Virus record (IMG/VR): IMGVR_UViG_3300025141_000191
Span: 1-45,319 of that record
DNA from: a virus
Strand: one strand, 5' to 3'
DNA: 45,319 nt
A program made the position numbers and the translations under genes. Shown in pieces: positions 5,477-15,000 of this stretch. Position 1 is the stretch's first letter, and every line of letters begins with the position of its first letter. Under the pieces are notes generated by a model. It was not told the origin of the DNA and searched no databases. It saw only the letters and a list, made by a program, of their open reading frames with translations.

Positions 5477-6571
5477 TTATGCTCCTGAATACCTGATTAT
5501 GCGCAAGGGCACTTGGAGTCTGGAGTTTGTAGTGCCTCCATATATATAAATAGTCGTATCTATATAATCGAACTTACTAGATGGCAATTCACTGAAAACA
5601 ATTTTGTCGATTTCTCCAAACTTCTTATATCGGAAGTCGCGGGTGCCGCTTGAGTTGATTTTCAATTCATTATCCACCACCACATTCAACGCCACAACGG
5701 AACCCCTCGGACCCTTAAGGGCAGAAAGATTAGTGACAGAGGAGACCCCCTCCTCATCATAAAGTAGATTAGGAATGGCCGCGGCCACATACGTAGCAAA
5801 GGAAGCAAACTCATTCTCTAAAGAAATTGGCACAACCTCCTGTAACGTTTCAAAATTGATTTGGGCTGTGCGATTGCTGGATCCAATTGCCTGAGCTGGA
5901 CCTTTAAATTTAGATGTGATTTTGGCGGTTGCAATTTGTGAAATAATTCGATTATCTGCATTAATGAAAAAATCTCTATCCAATAAAAACTTTTTCAGAA
6001 TATAATCTCGACGAGTTTGTAAAGTTGGTATTGGATCAATGCCACCTTCTGTGGGTGGTATATCTTGATTTATGCCGCTTTCAATCACAATTTTACAATT
6101 TTCTAAATTGCTGCTTTCTAAGAACTTGAACCCACTTATGGTGCGAAGTTTTTGAGTTGTCTCCGAATTAACTGAAACATAATAAACATAATCTTTTTTG
6201 GTGGGGGATATCCCTAATTTTTCATTTAAAACTAATTCCGGCAAATATTCAATATGGGCATGAATATCTGGCTCCATCGCGGCGATCTCCGTGTCTGTTA
6301 AATATAGAACCCCGGAATCATATGAATTGAGGCCGTACTGTATATTTTTAAGACGATCCCCGTATGCCTCTAAAGAGTATGTATTCAACAGGGCCGGCCG
6401 ATATGAGTCGCTTGTAGATGCCGACAAAGCATTGAACAGAGAGTAGTCTATTTCGTCGTCTCCTAATGAAAATTTGGAAACCTTAAGCTTGCCCCTTGCG
6501 AGAAGCTTGCGGCCCTTTTCGGTCAATATCGCATTGATTACAATAGAATCGGTTGTTTTAAGAAATGCCAT
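5477..6571 (-). CDS. Tail fibre-like structural protein, tandem paralogue (364 aa)
   Basis: The N-terminal module (residues 9-46) reads IVINAILTEKGRKLLARG and then KFSLGDDEIDYSLF, nearly the same as in the 327-aa neighbour and related in pattern to the start of the 499-aa protein further upstream. The C-terminal domain, from about residue 287 (GPRGSVVALN) to the end with FDYIDTTIYIYGG, also aligns with the neighbour. The intervening region is longer and charged. It starts 3 nt after the 1006-aa gene. The pair is best explained by tandem duplication followed by divergence of the central part. No catalytic motif is seen; a baseplate-attached fibre or decoration role is inferred. Confidence 0.7.
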   Translation of the reverse strand: MAFLKTTDSIVINAILTEKGRKLLARGKLKVSKFSLGDDEIDYSLFNALSASTSDSYRPALLNTYSLEAYGDRLKNIQYGLNSYDSGVLYLTDTEIAAMEPDIHAHIEYLPELVLNEKLGISPTKKDYVYYVSVNSETTQKLRTISGFKFLESSNLENCKIVIESGINQDIPPTEGGIDPIPTLQTRRDYILKKFLLDRDFFINADNRIISQIATAKITSKFKGPAQAIGSSNRTAQINFETLQEVVPISLENEFASFATYVAAAIPNLLYDEEGVSSVTNLSALKGPRGSVVALNVVVDNELKINSSGTRDFRYKKFGEIDKIVFSELPSSKFDYIDTTIYIYGGTTNSRLQVPLRIIRYSGA

Positions 6572-6574
6572 ATT

Positions 6575-9500
6575 TTAACTCTCCTCCTCGGGTGTTGGCG
6601 GCAAGAGGGTCTCCGTTACTGAAGTTCGATCTTCTCGGTGCAGGTTGTATCTAACATTGAGATCTAATTTCTTGCCGGTCTTTTTGGATGTGAGGCGAAT
6701 TTTAAATCGGCGGCCCCATACCTTGTGGTCAACTAATCCTACCACAAGATTATCTAGTTGTGAACCAGCAGTTTTTTCAAAATCAACATTTGATGAATCA
6801 AAAGAAGTATGAACAGCAGTCGGGGCCAACTGTAGCAGTTTTTTAAATGTCTCTGTGGTTTCGTTATGTCGATCTGGGACGAAATCAGCCGAATTTAGTT
6901 CATCAAACAAGGAATAAACATATCCGCCGTCGTCTACTAACTCCGCTATTATAATTGGAGATACTGGTCCGGGCATTCTATTTTCGTTCAGGAGCCTCAA
7001 AAGATAATAATACGGTGTATTTGTGGAAATCTTGTCGGCAGCGACATAATTACCAAAATTAAACTCATTGTCGTCGGGTATTCTTAAGTCTATTGTGCTG
7101 GCTAACTTGTTGTCAAAACTATTAAACGATGTCGGCTTCTGAGTAGTCTTATATATCTCCACATACCGAGCGGGGGATTCTGACCACTGGGTGATATTTT
7201 CTGTCTCAAACATACAACGTGAATGAAGATAGTCGAGCTTTAACTGGTTATCTTCGCTACTGATTGTGATTGGCCACGGTCTTTCACAAAAGCTTTCTGC
7301 AGCAATATCAAACCCAATTCGTTTGCTATCGTCAATAAACTGGAACGGTATCGCACTCAAAGAATTGGGAGGACTATCGAGTACTTTCAAAGTTTTTGAA
7401 AAAAGAGGCACCTCTATTATTTTTATACAAGGCTCTATAAATAAGTGATAATCAGCCAATTGGGGCCATCTAGATATGTCCTGTTGAGCTGTGGACCATG
7501 TGTTAAACTCTGAGAGAGAGGTGTATATTAGCCCTTCCGGATCTTTGGTGCCTGTGCTGCTAATAGTAAACAGTTGATCGGCATGCTCTAGGGTATCAGC
7601 ATTGTAAAACTGAAGGCAATAAAAATCTGGCCTGTCTGTTACGGGTGTTGCGTCCATAAAATCATTTCGATCGTGATCAAACACTGTGCCAATTTGTTTG
7701 GTGAGGCGCAAATCACCATAGCGATATTTATAACATAGCACCGATACATATGCATAGGCCTGATATGTATAATCTTTCCCATATTTGACTTGAGAATCGA
7801 TCAGTGACATCGTGTCCGGTGCCGTAGGTGCATTAAACATCCAAAATTTTTGAAGTATTTCTGGGCTGGAGGCGCCAGCAGTCGGAGTTCCAGCGGATTT
7901 TTCTATCTTATAGGCCACCACTCCCTGTTCTCTATATTCTGGGTTGATCAGGTGTGTCAGAATATCTCTCGTTACATCATCCGATAGATCAGGATCGCCG
8001 GTACTTCGTAAATCATATTCGTGCAATTGTTGGGTTAGCGGTCGCATGAGGTCCGAGAGATAATCTACGCTTCGATCCAGCGCTTGCAATAGATTTTGGT
8101 TATCAGAAAATCTATAAAGAGTGTTGTCACTATATGTTGACTTATGTTCGGGGCGGGACTGACCGATAAACACATAATTTTCGTTAAGAGTTGAATCGTG
8201 GGCATTGTGCGCATAGGTTAAAAATTTTAACCAATCAAAACTTTTCAAGGCCACCTGGCTTGTATCCGATATTCCTGTTGCGGTTGAATATTTTTCAATG
8301 GCATAATCGTGTGAGTTGAACGGAATATCTTCTATTAATCCCTCGTCCAAATCTTTAAGCAATTCTAAAAATTTAGCTGAGAAGTCTGCATGATAAATAA
8401 TATCGCGGACTTGGTTCCTCCATGGAGGCGCGAGGGTTGGACCATATACTCCATAGCCATCGTCAGGGAACATCTCAAAATCACCGATTGTATTAAATGC
8501 ACTATACCCCCACGTTTCTCCTTCGTCTGGCGTTATCTCGGAGCGCTCATTGACGTATCGATGTCTAGGAAAGGTAATGGAAATATTATACATATCTGTA
8601 AGTCTTTCTTCGTTAGTCTCGGTAACCACATCAGGCAGAATGAGGCGCCGATTAATCGCATCATTTTCCAGCGTTGAACTCTCTCCATATCCATCTTCTG
8701 CATGTGGATCAAAATACCATTGATCGAACATTATATTTTCTTGATAGGTGCTTACGGCTGTCGCTGTATCTTGTGTTTTGGGCGCCAATAGAAAGGATTC
8801 TCCGTAGTATTGATTTCGCTCTAAAGGCACCGTTTTGTACCAGTCCTCATAGGGAAGATAATACTGATATAATATCTCTTTTTGAGGCGACATATTGTCG
8901 CGTTCAAGGTCGGCCAACTCCCACATGTCTGTGGCGGGATCAATAAGCGGTGCATAATGTTCTACAAAGTCCCTCATCACATATGCATTGACAAGATTTC
9001 TTTCGTGTGTCATGTCTGCCCAATTTTGATATGCCTGGAGATAGCGGTTGTAGTCAAAATAATTGCTTCTAATATCGTAAATATCTGTTTCTTCGTTATC
9101 GGTTGCTTTCTTATACTTGGTTGAATAATAAGTAGTAAGGTTAAAAGCACACTGATAGTATACTCGGCTCGAGTCAATCAGGGGGGAATATAGTTCGTCG
9201 CCCCATGCACCTCCGCTAAAATACGTCTGCCAAAACTTGTCTCCTTTCGTGTTGTCAACATCTGCATAGAGGCGCACTGGAATTTTAAAATTGGGTACTA
9301 CTGTGTTGTTGTTTATTTTGGTCATCATCGCCGGATTAACTTCCAGCTTGTATATGAACTCGCTACTGGCTGGGTCGACTCTTAAATTAACCGTGTCGTA
9401 TCCTCTCAGATCGGCTTCGTCGTCGGCGGAGGCTACTTCCTCGAGGGCCAATTCATTAATTTCAATGGTAGCTGGTAGGACCTCTGCAGATTCTTCGGAT

Positions 9501-9595
9501 GTCGGGAGATCAACATACCAATAATTGCCCAGCGCGGTTCTGAGAGGATCCTGGTTCACCATTACATCGGTACGTACAAACTTATATGATGGCAT
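6575..9595 (-). CDS. Large structural protein with FnIII-like segments (1006 aa)
   Basis: This acidic, Tyr/Asp-rich protein has no catalytic motif. Two segments look like fibronectin type III strands: one near residues 590-640 (VKYGKDYTYQAYAYVSVL) and one near 800-890, containing YYYLLRLLNENRMPGPVSPI, the usual F/G-strand pattern of such domains. The C-terminus (about 935-1000) is basic and beta-rich, with RRFKIRLTSKKTGKKLDLNV. Its ATG overlaps the stop of the 583-aa gene by one base (TAATG), which favours coupled translation. Its place in the late block argues for a virion protein of the tail or baseplate periphery. FnIII-like folds are common in phage tail proteins, where they are thought to aid surface binding; that role is an inference here. 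Confidence 0.72.
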   Translation of the reverse strand: MPSYKFVRTDVMVNQDPLRTALGNYWYVDLPTSEESAEVLPATIEINELALEEVASADDEADLRGYDTVNLRVDPASSEFIYKLEVNPAMMTKINNNTVVPNFKIPVRLYADVDNTKGDKFWQTYFSGGAWGDELYSPLIDSSRVYYQCAFNLTTYYSTKYKKATDNEETDIYDIRSNYFDYNRYLQAYQNWADMTHERNLVNAYVMRDFVEHYAPLIDPATDMWELADLERDNMSPQKEILYQYYLPYEDWYKTVPLERNQYYGESFLLAPKTQDTATAVSTYQENIMFDQWYFDPHAEDGYGESSTLENDAINRRLILPDVVTETNEERLTDMYNISITFPRHRYVNERSEITPDEGETWGYSAFNTIGDFEMFPDDGYGVYGPTLAPPWRNQVRDIIYHADFSAKFLELLKDLDEGLIEDIPFNSHDYAIEKYSTATGISDTSQVALKSFDWLKFLTYAHNAHDSTLNENYVFIGQSRPEHKSTYSDNTLYRFSDNQNLLQALDRSVDYLSDLMRPLTQQLHEYDLRSTGDPDLSDDVTRDILTHLINPEYREQGVVAYKIEKSAGTPTAGASSPEILQKFWMFNAPTAPDTMSLIDSQVKYGKDYTYQAYAYVSVLCYKYRYGDLRLTKQIGTVFDHDRNDFMDATPVTDRPDFYCLQFYNADTLEHADQLFTISSTGTKDPEGLIYTSLSEFNTWSTAQQDISRWPQLADYHLFIEPCIKIIEVPLFSKTLKVLDSPPNSLSAIPFQFIDDSKRIGFDIAAESFCERPWPITISSEDNQLKLDYLHSRCMFETENITQWSESPARYVEIYKTTQKPTSFNSFDNKLASTIDLRIPDDNEFNFGNYVAADKISTNTPYYYLLRLLNENRMPGPVSPIIIAELVDDGGYVYSLFDELNSADFVPDRHNETTETFKKLLQLAPTAVHTSFDSSNVDFEKTAGSQLDNLVVGLVDHKVWGRRFKIRLTSKKTGKKLDLNVRYNLHREDRTSVTETLLPPTPEEES

Positions 9596-11346
9596 TAATA
9601 TGTCTCTCCCATAGAAGTCGATGGTGTGCTATCGGCTGAGGTTGATGTGGTGGGGCTCGAAGGTGGTGAGGCGGCTTGGTTGGTTGTCCCAACAATGGCG
9701 CTTAGAATTTGTGGCTTGATTTCGCGAGCAGCCTGCATTTTTGTTTTATATTCCCTTGGGAGGGTTTCTTCTACTATCTCAGACTCAATAAGGGCCGTGT
9801 AGAAATCCAAATATTCATTGGCTCGACCTATCGAAAGTTCGGTTGTCTCATAGCGGATCCCCAGTGCTTTGGTAAAAGCCAGACCGGAAGTGGAGCCGGC
9901 GCCCCCAGTTCCTGAAGCATATCCAGATCCATAAAGTACTATCGCAGGATCACGAAATTCCATGGTGACCGTGTCTTCTTCTACTTCGTAATAACCATGT
10001 TCCGCATGCGGCCATGGCATCTGAGCTATTTGGTCTCGGAAAAAGGCCGTTCCGGCCGGCGCATCGGTCTCCATCCAGCCACTTACGCCATCATCTTCGG
10101 TGACGTCACCTAAAAGATCGTAAGGTTCTCCAGCATACTCAGTCGCCGTCAGGCTCTTAAGAATGTAAGACTCGCCGTCGAGAGGTCCATAATAGTCATG
10201 AGTGAAAACGCCACCCAGTGACTTAAGCTTGGGTATCGTACCGAACGTGTAGGTGGCCGGTGCCTCGTTGTCTTCCTCGTCTTGGGGGCCACCATCTTCC
10301 TCGTTGTCGAATGTATCTCCCCCGGCAGAGCAGAGATCTTTCCAATAGTAACAACTCGTCCATCGCTGGCGGAACATATGTTTGCAGTAAAAAAGCGCTG
10401 TGTGGAGGGACTCGCGGCCATATACCTCATGCGCGCCCTCACTAACGAGCGCGGTGGTTATACCGCTCATGGCGTCAATACCGTATTTCCACGCATTTGT
10501 GTAATAATTCCTAAATGAGGGCCATGACCCAGCCTGGTTGTTGTCGGCCGTGGCGCTGATCATGGCGCGATGAGGACCATCGGTACCTCCAGTGAGACCA
10601 TCTGGAAGTTCGGCATGCCAAAGTTTTTGGCCGTACGGCCGGTCGTCGGGGGCAAGGAATCCATAGTATGCGCTTTCGGACGAATATCTAAATCGATCCT
10701 GCGTATCTAGAAACCCTACGTGATATTGAGAAACTGAATAGTCAACCCCATCATAAGTAACGTTGGCCGGCAATATATAAGTGTCCGGGTTGTCGCCGAG
10801 GACTGTTCTTGGAATTCCAATCATGGCCAACGTCATGCATTTTATTGTTGATTCGTAGGGCACGTCGGCGGCGAAGAGCGCACTGTGTTCATCGGATCCG
10901 TGGTCTTCCTCGAAGGCGCCCATGATGTCGAGTGTTCCGCCGAGAGAATATAATGATTTGTATAGACCATTGGGCGGAGCGGGCTCCACACCCTTAACTG
11001 CACTCTCTCCGTCGGGAGCCACCCAATAATATTCAACATCCATATGCTCGGTGAAGGTGTATTCGCCAGTGGCGGAGGTAGCGGCATGCCTCATTTTCGC
11101 TAGCTTTAGATCGTCCTCCATCGATAACATGAATTTTACATCCCACGGGCCGCCATTGAGCGATTCGAAAACCGCCAAATCATTAATGCCTAATGCCGCT
11201 AAAGGAGTATGGGACGAATCCATAACATATGTAAAATCTCCAGTGGTACCGCCACCGATATCGCCATAAGTCCTAGCGTAGCTACTTTCGGGGGTACCAA
11301 CGCCGCTTCCATCGTATTCACTAGTGTCCCACGGCTTACGTCCCAT
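9595..11346 (-). CDS. Structural protein of unknown function (583 aa)
   Basis: No family is recognised. The first 35 residues are Gly/Ser/Tyr-rich and probably flexible. The middle contains many aromatic and acidic residues and a Glu/Asp-rich insertion near residue 350 (NEEDGGPQDEEDNEAP). A helical stretch containing ELSIGRANEYLDFYTALIES lies near the end, followed by a low-complexity Ser/Thr/Pro tail from about residue 550. It is 1 nt from the upstream 198-aa gene and overlaps the downstream 1006-aa gene by 1 nt. Codon choice is more GC-rich than in the neighbouring wedge genes. Context makes a virion role likely. Confidence 0.68.
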   Translation of the reverse strand: MGRKPWDTSEYDGSGVGTPESSYARTYGDIGGGTTGDFTYVMDSSHTPLAALGINDLAVFESLNGGPWDVKFMLSMEDDLKLAKMRHAATSATGEYTFTEHMDVEYYWVAPDGESAVKGVEPAPPNGLYKSLYSLGGTLDIMGAFEEDHGSDEHSALFAADVPYESTIKCMTLAMIGIPRTVLGDNPDTYILPANVTYDGVDYSVSQYHVGFLDTQDRFRYSSESAYYGFLAPDDRPYGQKLWHAELPDGLTGGTDGPHRAMISATADNNQAGSWPSFRNYYTNAWKYGIDAMSGITTALVSEGAHEVYGRESLHTALFYCKHMFRQRWTSCYYWKDLCSAGGDTFDNEEDGGPQDEEDNEAPATYTFGTIPKLKSLGGVFTHDYYGPLDGESYILKSLTATEYAGEPYDLLGDVTEDDGVSGWMETDAPAGTAFFRDQIAQMPWPHAEHGYYEVEEDTVTMEFRDPAIVLYGSGYASGTGGAGSTSGLAFTKALGIRYETTELSIGRANEYLDFYTALIESEIVEETLPREYKTKMQAAREIKPQILSAIVGTTNQAASPPSSPTTSTSADSTPSTSMGETY

Positions 11347-11347
11347 T

Positions 11348-11944
11348 TTATACTCCCAATCTTTGTTGCGGTGAAATGTTTATCACCGATAATTTCGTCT
11401 CGCCTATTTGTTCGCCGGCACTCCGGTATGATACCATACATGAGACGCCAGTTTCGGCGACCGAATTCAAGGACGAAGCTGCTGGCTGGCCGGCGCTGTT
11501 GCCCATATTGGCATTAATTTCTGAAACTTGTTTGGCGCTAATATCTTCATCTAAATTATAGAAGGGATCCTCGGAATCTGGAAATTTGTCCGGAGCTTCA
11601 ACTTGGTGGCCGCTGGAATTGTTTATATCCGGATCTTGTATGTTGGGGTTATCAATTTCTTCAGAATTGTTGGCACTTGGTTCATCTTGAAAAGAAAAGT
11701 TTTCCCCCATATCTAAGACCGGGTCAACATTGGCTGCAATCAGAAATTCTATGCCTATTGTTGCGGCTGTCGTTTGCGAAACGGAACCGAGGCCCTGCAA
11801 ATCTAACAATCTCTGTGTTTTTTGTAGGCTCTTTTGTTCGCCGGTGCCGGTCAAAATTTGGCCCGACTCTGTTATTGTTACACTGGCCGCGTCGAGGCGA
11901 TCAGACCTTTTGGGGCCCCGTCTTCGTTTTTGAATTCTTGACAT
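11348..11944 (-). CDS. Hypothetical structural protein (198 aa)
   Basis: The protein starts with a basic patch (SRIQKRRRGPKRSDR, residues 2-16). It continues with a short segment containing TAATIGIEFLIAANVDPV, then an Asn/Asp/Glu/Pro-rich region (about 85-135) that looks disordered, and ends with a beta-like C-terminus (SCMVSYRSAGEQIGETKLSV). No family is recognised. It follows a 65-nt A/T-rich gap containing a 5-bp inverted repeat (ATCTA/TAGAT at 11992-12008) and the octamer TATAAAAT on the minus strand, resembling weakly a late phage promoter. It is placed between large structural genes and spaced 1 nt from the next. Confidence 0.62.
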   Translation of the reverse strand: MSRIQKRRRGPKRSDRLDAASVTITESGQILTGTGEQKSLQKTQRLLDLQGLGSVSQTTAATIGIEFLIAANVDPVLDMGENFSFQDEPSANNSEEIDNPNIQDPDINNSSGHQVEAPDKFPDSEDPFYNLDEDISAKQVSEINANMGNSAGQPAASSLNSVAETGVSCMVSYRSAGEQIGETKLSVINISPQQRLGV

Positions 11945-12009
11945 GCTCTCTTTCCTTGTTATTATAATTAGAATAAATTTAAAAAATAAACATCTACGAT
12001 TTTATAGAT

Positions 12010-15000
12010 TTAGCGCACTATAGCCAGATTGCGATAGTTATCCCACTCAAATGTGCCTGTGAAGGGGGCAGCGCTGAAAGCCCCTGTTGGTCCTTCTGGT
12101 CGGAAACTGAGCCAATTATCGAGCCCGGTTGAGTATGGGCCCTCGGCCAGTTCGCTGTCGATGTCTCGCTCTGGCTCTCCGCCGAAAAAGTCGGTGCCGC
12201 CGGCGCCATAGACGGCTTTTTTTGGAATCTCGATCATCAAACCATCGAGTATGCCGGCGAGTTCACCGCTGTGTTCGGGACTCCCCTCGTGTGTGGAGCC
12301 CAATAATTCATCTCTGGTGAAGGAATCCAAACGGACAATCTCACCGCCGGATCCGCCCGTGATACTGGGATATGTCAGACCTTCGGGGACAAACATTAGC
12401 CGAATTCCCTCTTCGTCAGTCCATCCGTCGACGCCGGGCCCAGCGGAATGATCCTCCCAGCCAATAACGCCATGGCGGAAGGTAGAATCTAATTCGCCCC
12501 AGTCAATTACAGTTGGAGTACGGCTAAACCTCGGATCCAGGATGCCGTAGGGATGAGGTGTCGCGAAGCCTATTGCCAACCAAGAGCCGTCACTGTTGTT
12601 AATATAGACCTTATATCTGTCGTTCGTGTGCGGGGGGCCCGACGAATTCCCAACAGTTAGATATATTTGATCGTCGTACAATGCAACAGGATGAACGCTA
12701 TCAGTAAAGCCTACAGTGTCATCTTCATATGCATTTAGTAAATAATTTCCATAGATAGGTTGATCGATTGGGATTCGATTGCTGAAAGAAAGATCCTCCA
12801 CGCATGAAGTTATATCCTCCCACGCGGTCTCTGAGGCTGGATCAACTCCGGCCATTTCGCATGCGCGATTAAATACGGGGCTCTCCTCATGGCCGAGATC
12901 ACAGAATTCTTCAAACCCCCCATCAAGACTAGATGGCTTCAAAAGTCTCAAATAAAGCTGATACCGGCAATTAAATTCTCGGAGGCTTTCAAGATTTCCT
13001 TCTTCTGGGGAAATTGTTTTTACAATTTTGAGGACGTCTGATTTAATAATTTCTCTAAGCTCCGCGTCTGAGTATCCTCCAGATTCCCAAGCATCTGATG
13101 CAGCAGTTTGATAAAGAAGTTCGCGCAATAAAACTGCAATAAGCGCTGCTCTCACCCACTGTTTTGAATCCCCTGTAGGGTATCTTTCAGCCATAGCGTC
13201 CACAAAAAACTGATTAAAATGGTTGGTGATATTATTGAAACTACAAAATTCTTCAGCAAAAAGATAATAGTCGTAAAAATGCAGGTATTGTTCTTTCACC
13301 CACGGATAGAATATTTCAGTATACCACCTTAAGGTGTGGTCTTCGACCTCAACAGTCATAAAATATGTGGTATTAGGATAACCACCATTGAGAGCCTCAA
13401 GGGCTCGTATACGATTGGCATCCTCTTTATATAGGGTATTGTAATAGGCTATATCGTCGTCCATCATGTCCTTGTACTGAAAACACATAAGCCTATATCC
13501 ATTACGTATACGTAGATTTCGATCTATGGCAAGATCCATGGGGTGGCCTGAGAGGTTATATTCATAGGTGGTTGTGGTGACGCCATCTTCTTCGGTGGTC
13601 ACTGCCATCTTTATGGACGGAGCGGCATATCCATAAAATAATAGGGTTTGCATATTCAGCGATTCATCACCACCGGCGCCATCATATCCGCCGGTACCCA
13701 CGTAGGCGTTCGGATCAACAGCCGTATCAACAGGCACATAGCTCAACCAAGAATAGCGCGGGGTGGCTCCCCGGGTGTAATTAATCAACGCGTCGGAATA
13801 GGTTGAGTGGCCGTCGCCGTCGGCATCAAATCGGGTCTCGCGTGCGCTGCACATTGGAATAAAATATCCCTTATTGTCGGCACCACCATCGAAGCCGGAA
13901 TTTGTCATGATACATGTGTCACTTCGGGGATAAATTGCACCTTGAGGGGCGTCTCTATCGGGTGTTATCTCGTGTTGGACCCACATATTTGTGCTAAATG
14001 TTGTTGTATTCTGGGTGTATTCACTGATTGCATCGGGGGCTGTGTCTGTATAATCGCCTACGCCGCTGTGACCTCCGTCGGCGTTTAGTCCCAATTCTAC
14101 TCTTCTCATGACGACGTTCTTGACAGGGAAATATTTATACGGTATTCTCATTCGGAAATACCTTCCCAGCAAGTTTAACCTAAACACATGAGAGATCAGC
14201 GACTGGGTTGAGAGGGCCTTTTCCCATTCAAACCACCAAGTCCCTTCGTTGCGTACGGCGATGTTAAGATTGATGTCGCTACCTTGAGCACCTGTCACCC
14301 AGTAATCATGAAGAAAAACATCTTGCCAGAACTTGGCCCCCGAGTCGGACGAAGAATTGCTCATCACATATGGATCAAAGAGATCCATCATTCCAGCGCC
14401 ACCATCACCGCCGCCATCATCACCTCTAAACAATTGCCACGCATCTCCACCGGGTGTGTCGACAATTCCTCGATGATATGCAATATATGCGGCTGTCTGG
14501 GCCCACTCTCTGATCTGAGTCTCTGTAAACCCAAGACCCAGCCAATAGTCCATACGAGATTGCATGCTCTCGAAAATATCATTATATAAGTCCATATAAT
14601 CACTGGTGACTCCCGTACCATAGCTCCACATGCCGTCGGGATCGGGGCCGCCTGTGTCGATTTGGTGTTCGAATGCCTGACGTGACATTTCAGCCCACAG
14701 GCTCGGTATAAAATCATCTCCAATGCGGTCAAAGGCTGCCCACGTTAAGGCTCCAGAACCATCGAGGGGTCCGGACGGATGCGGAGGGGTATACCAACCA
14801 GCAACCTTGGCGCGGTAGTCTGTTACTATGCCGACGCGGGCCAGTCTCTTTAGAACTCTTCTTTGCACTCCTATTCGCGTTGTAAGGGACGACAACAGGC
14901 TCAATAAATCTCTATAAAACCACCCCGAAGGAGTAGATGGGCCGCGGGGAGCGTAAGTTTGGCGATAAAGGGAAATCTGGGTTAAGAGATTGACATCTGT

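Noticed and set aside
10149-10518. Overlapping open frames on both strands within the 583-aa gene
   Set aside because: Shadows of a GC-richer stretch; low-complexity translations and no ribosome binding sites.
14131-14145. TATAAATA octamer on the minus strand, as in T4 late promoters
   Set aside because: This copy, and others near 4824, 7724 and 24994, lie deep in coding sequence, and the octamer is expected by chance in A/T-rich codons.
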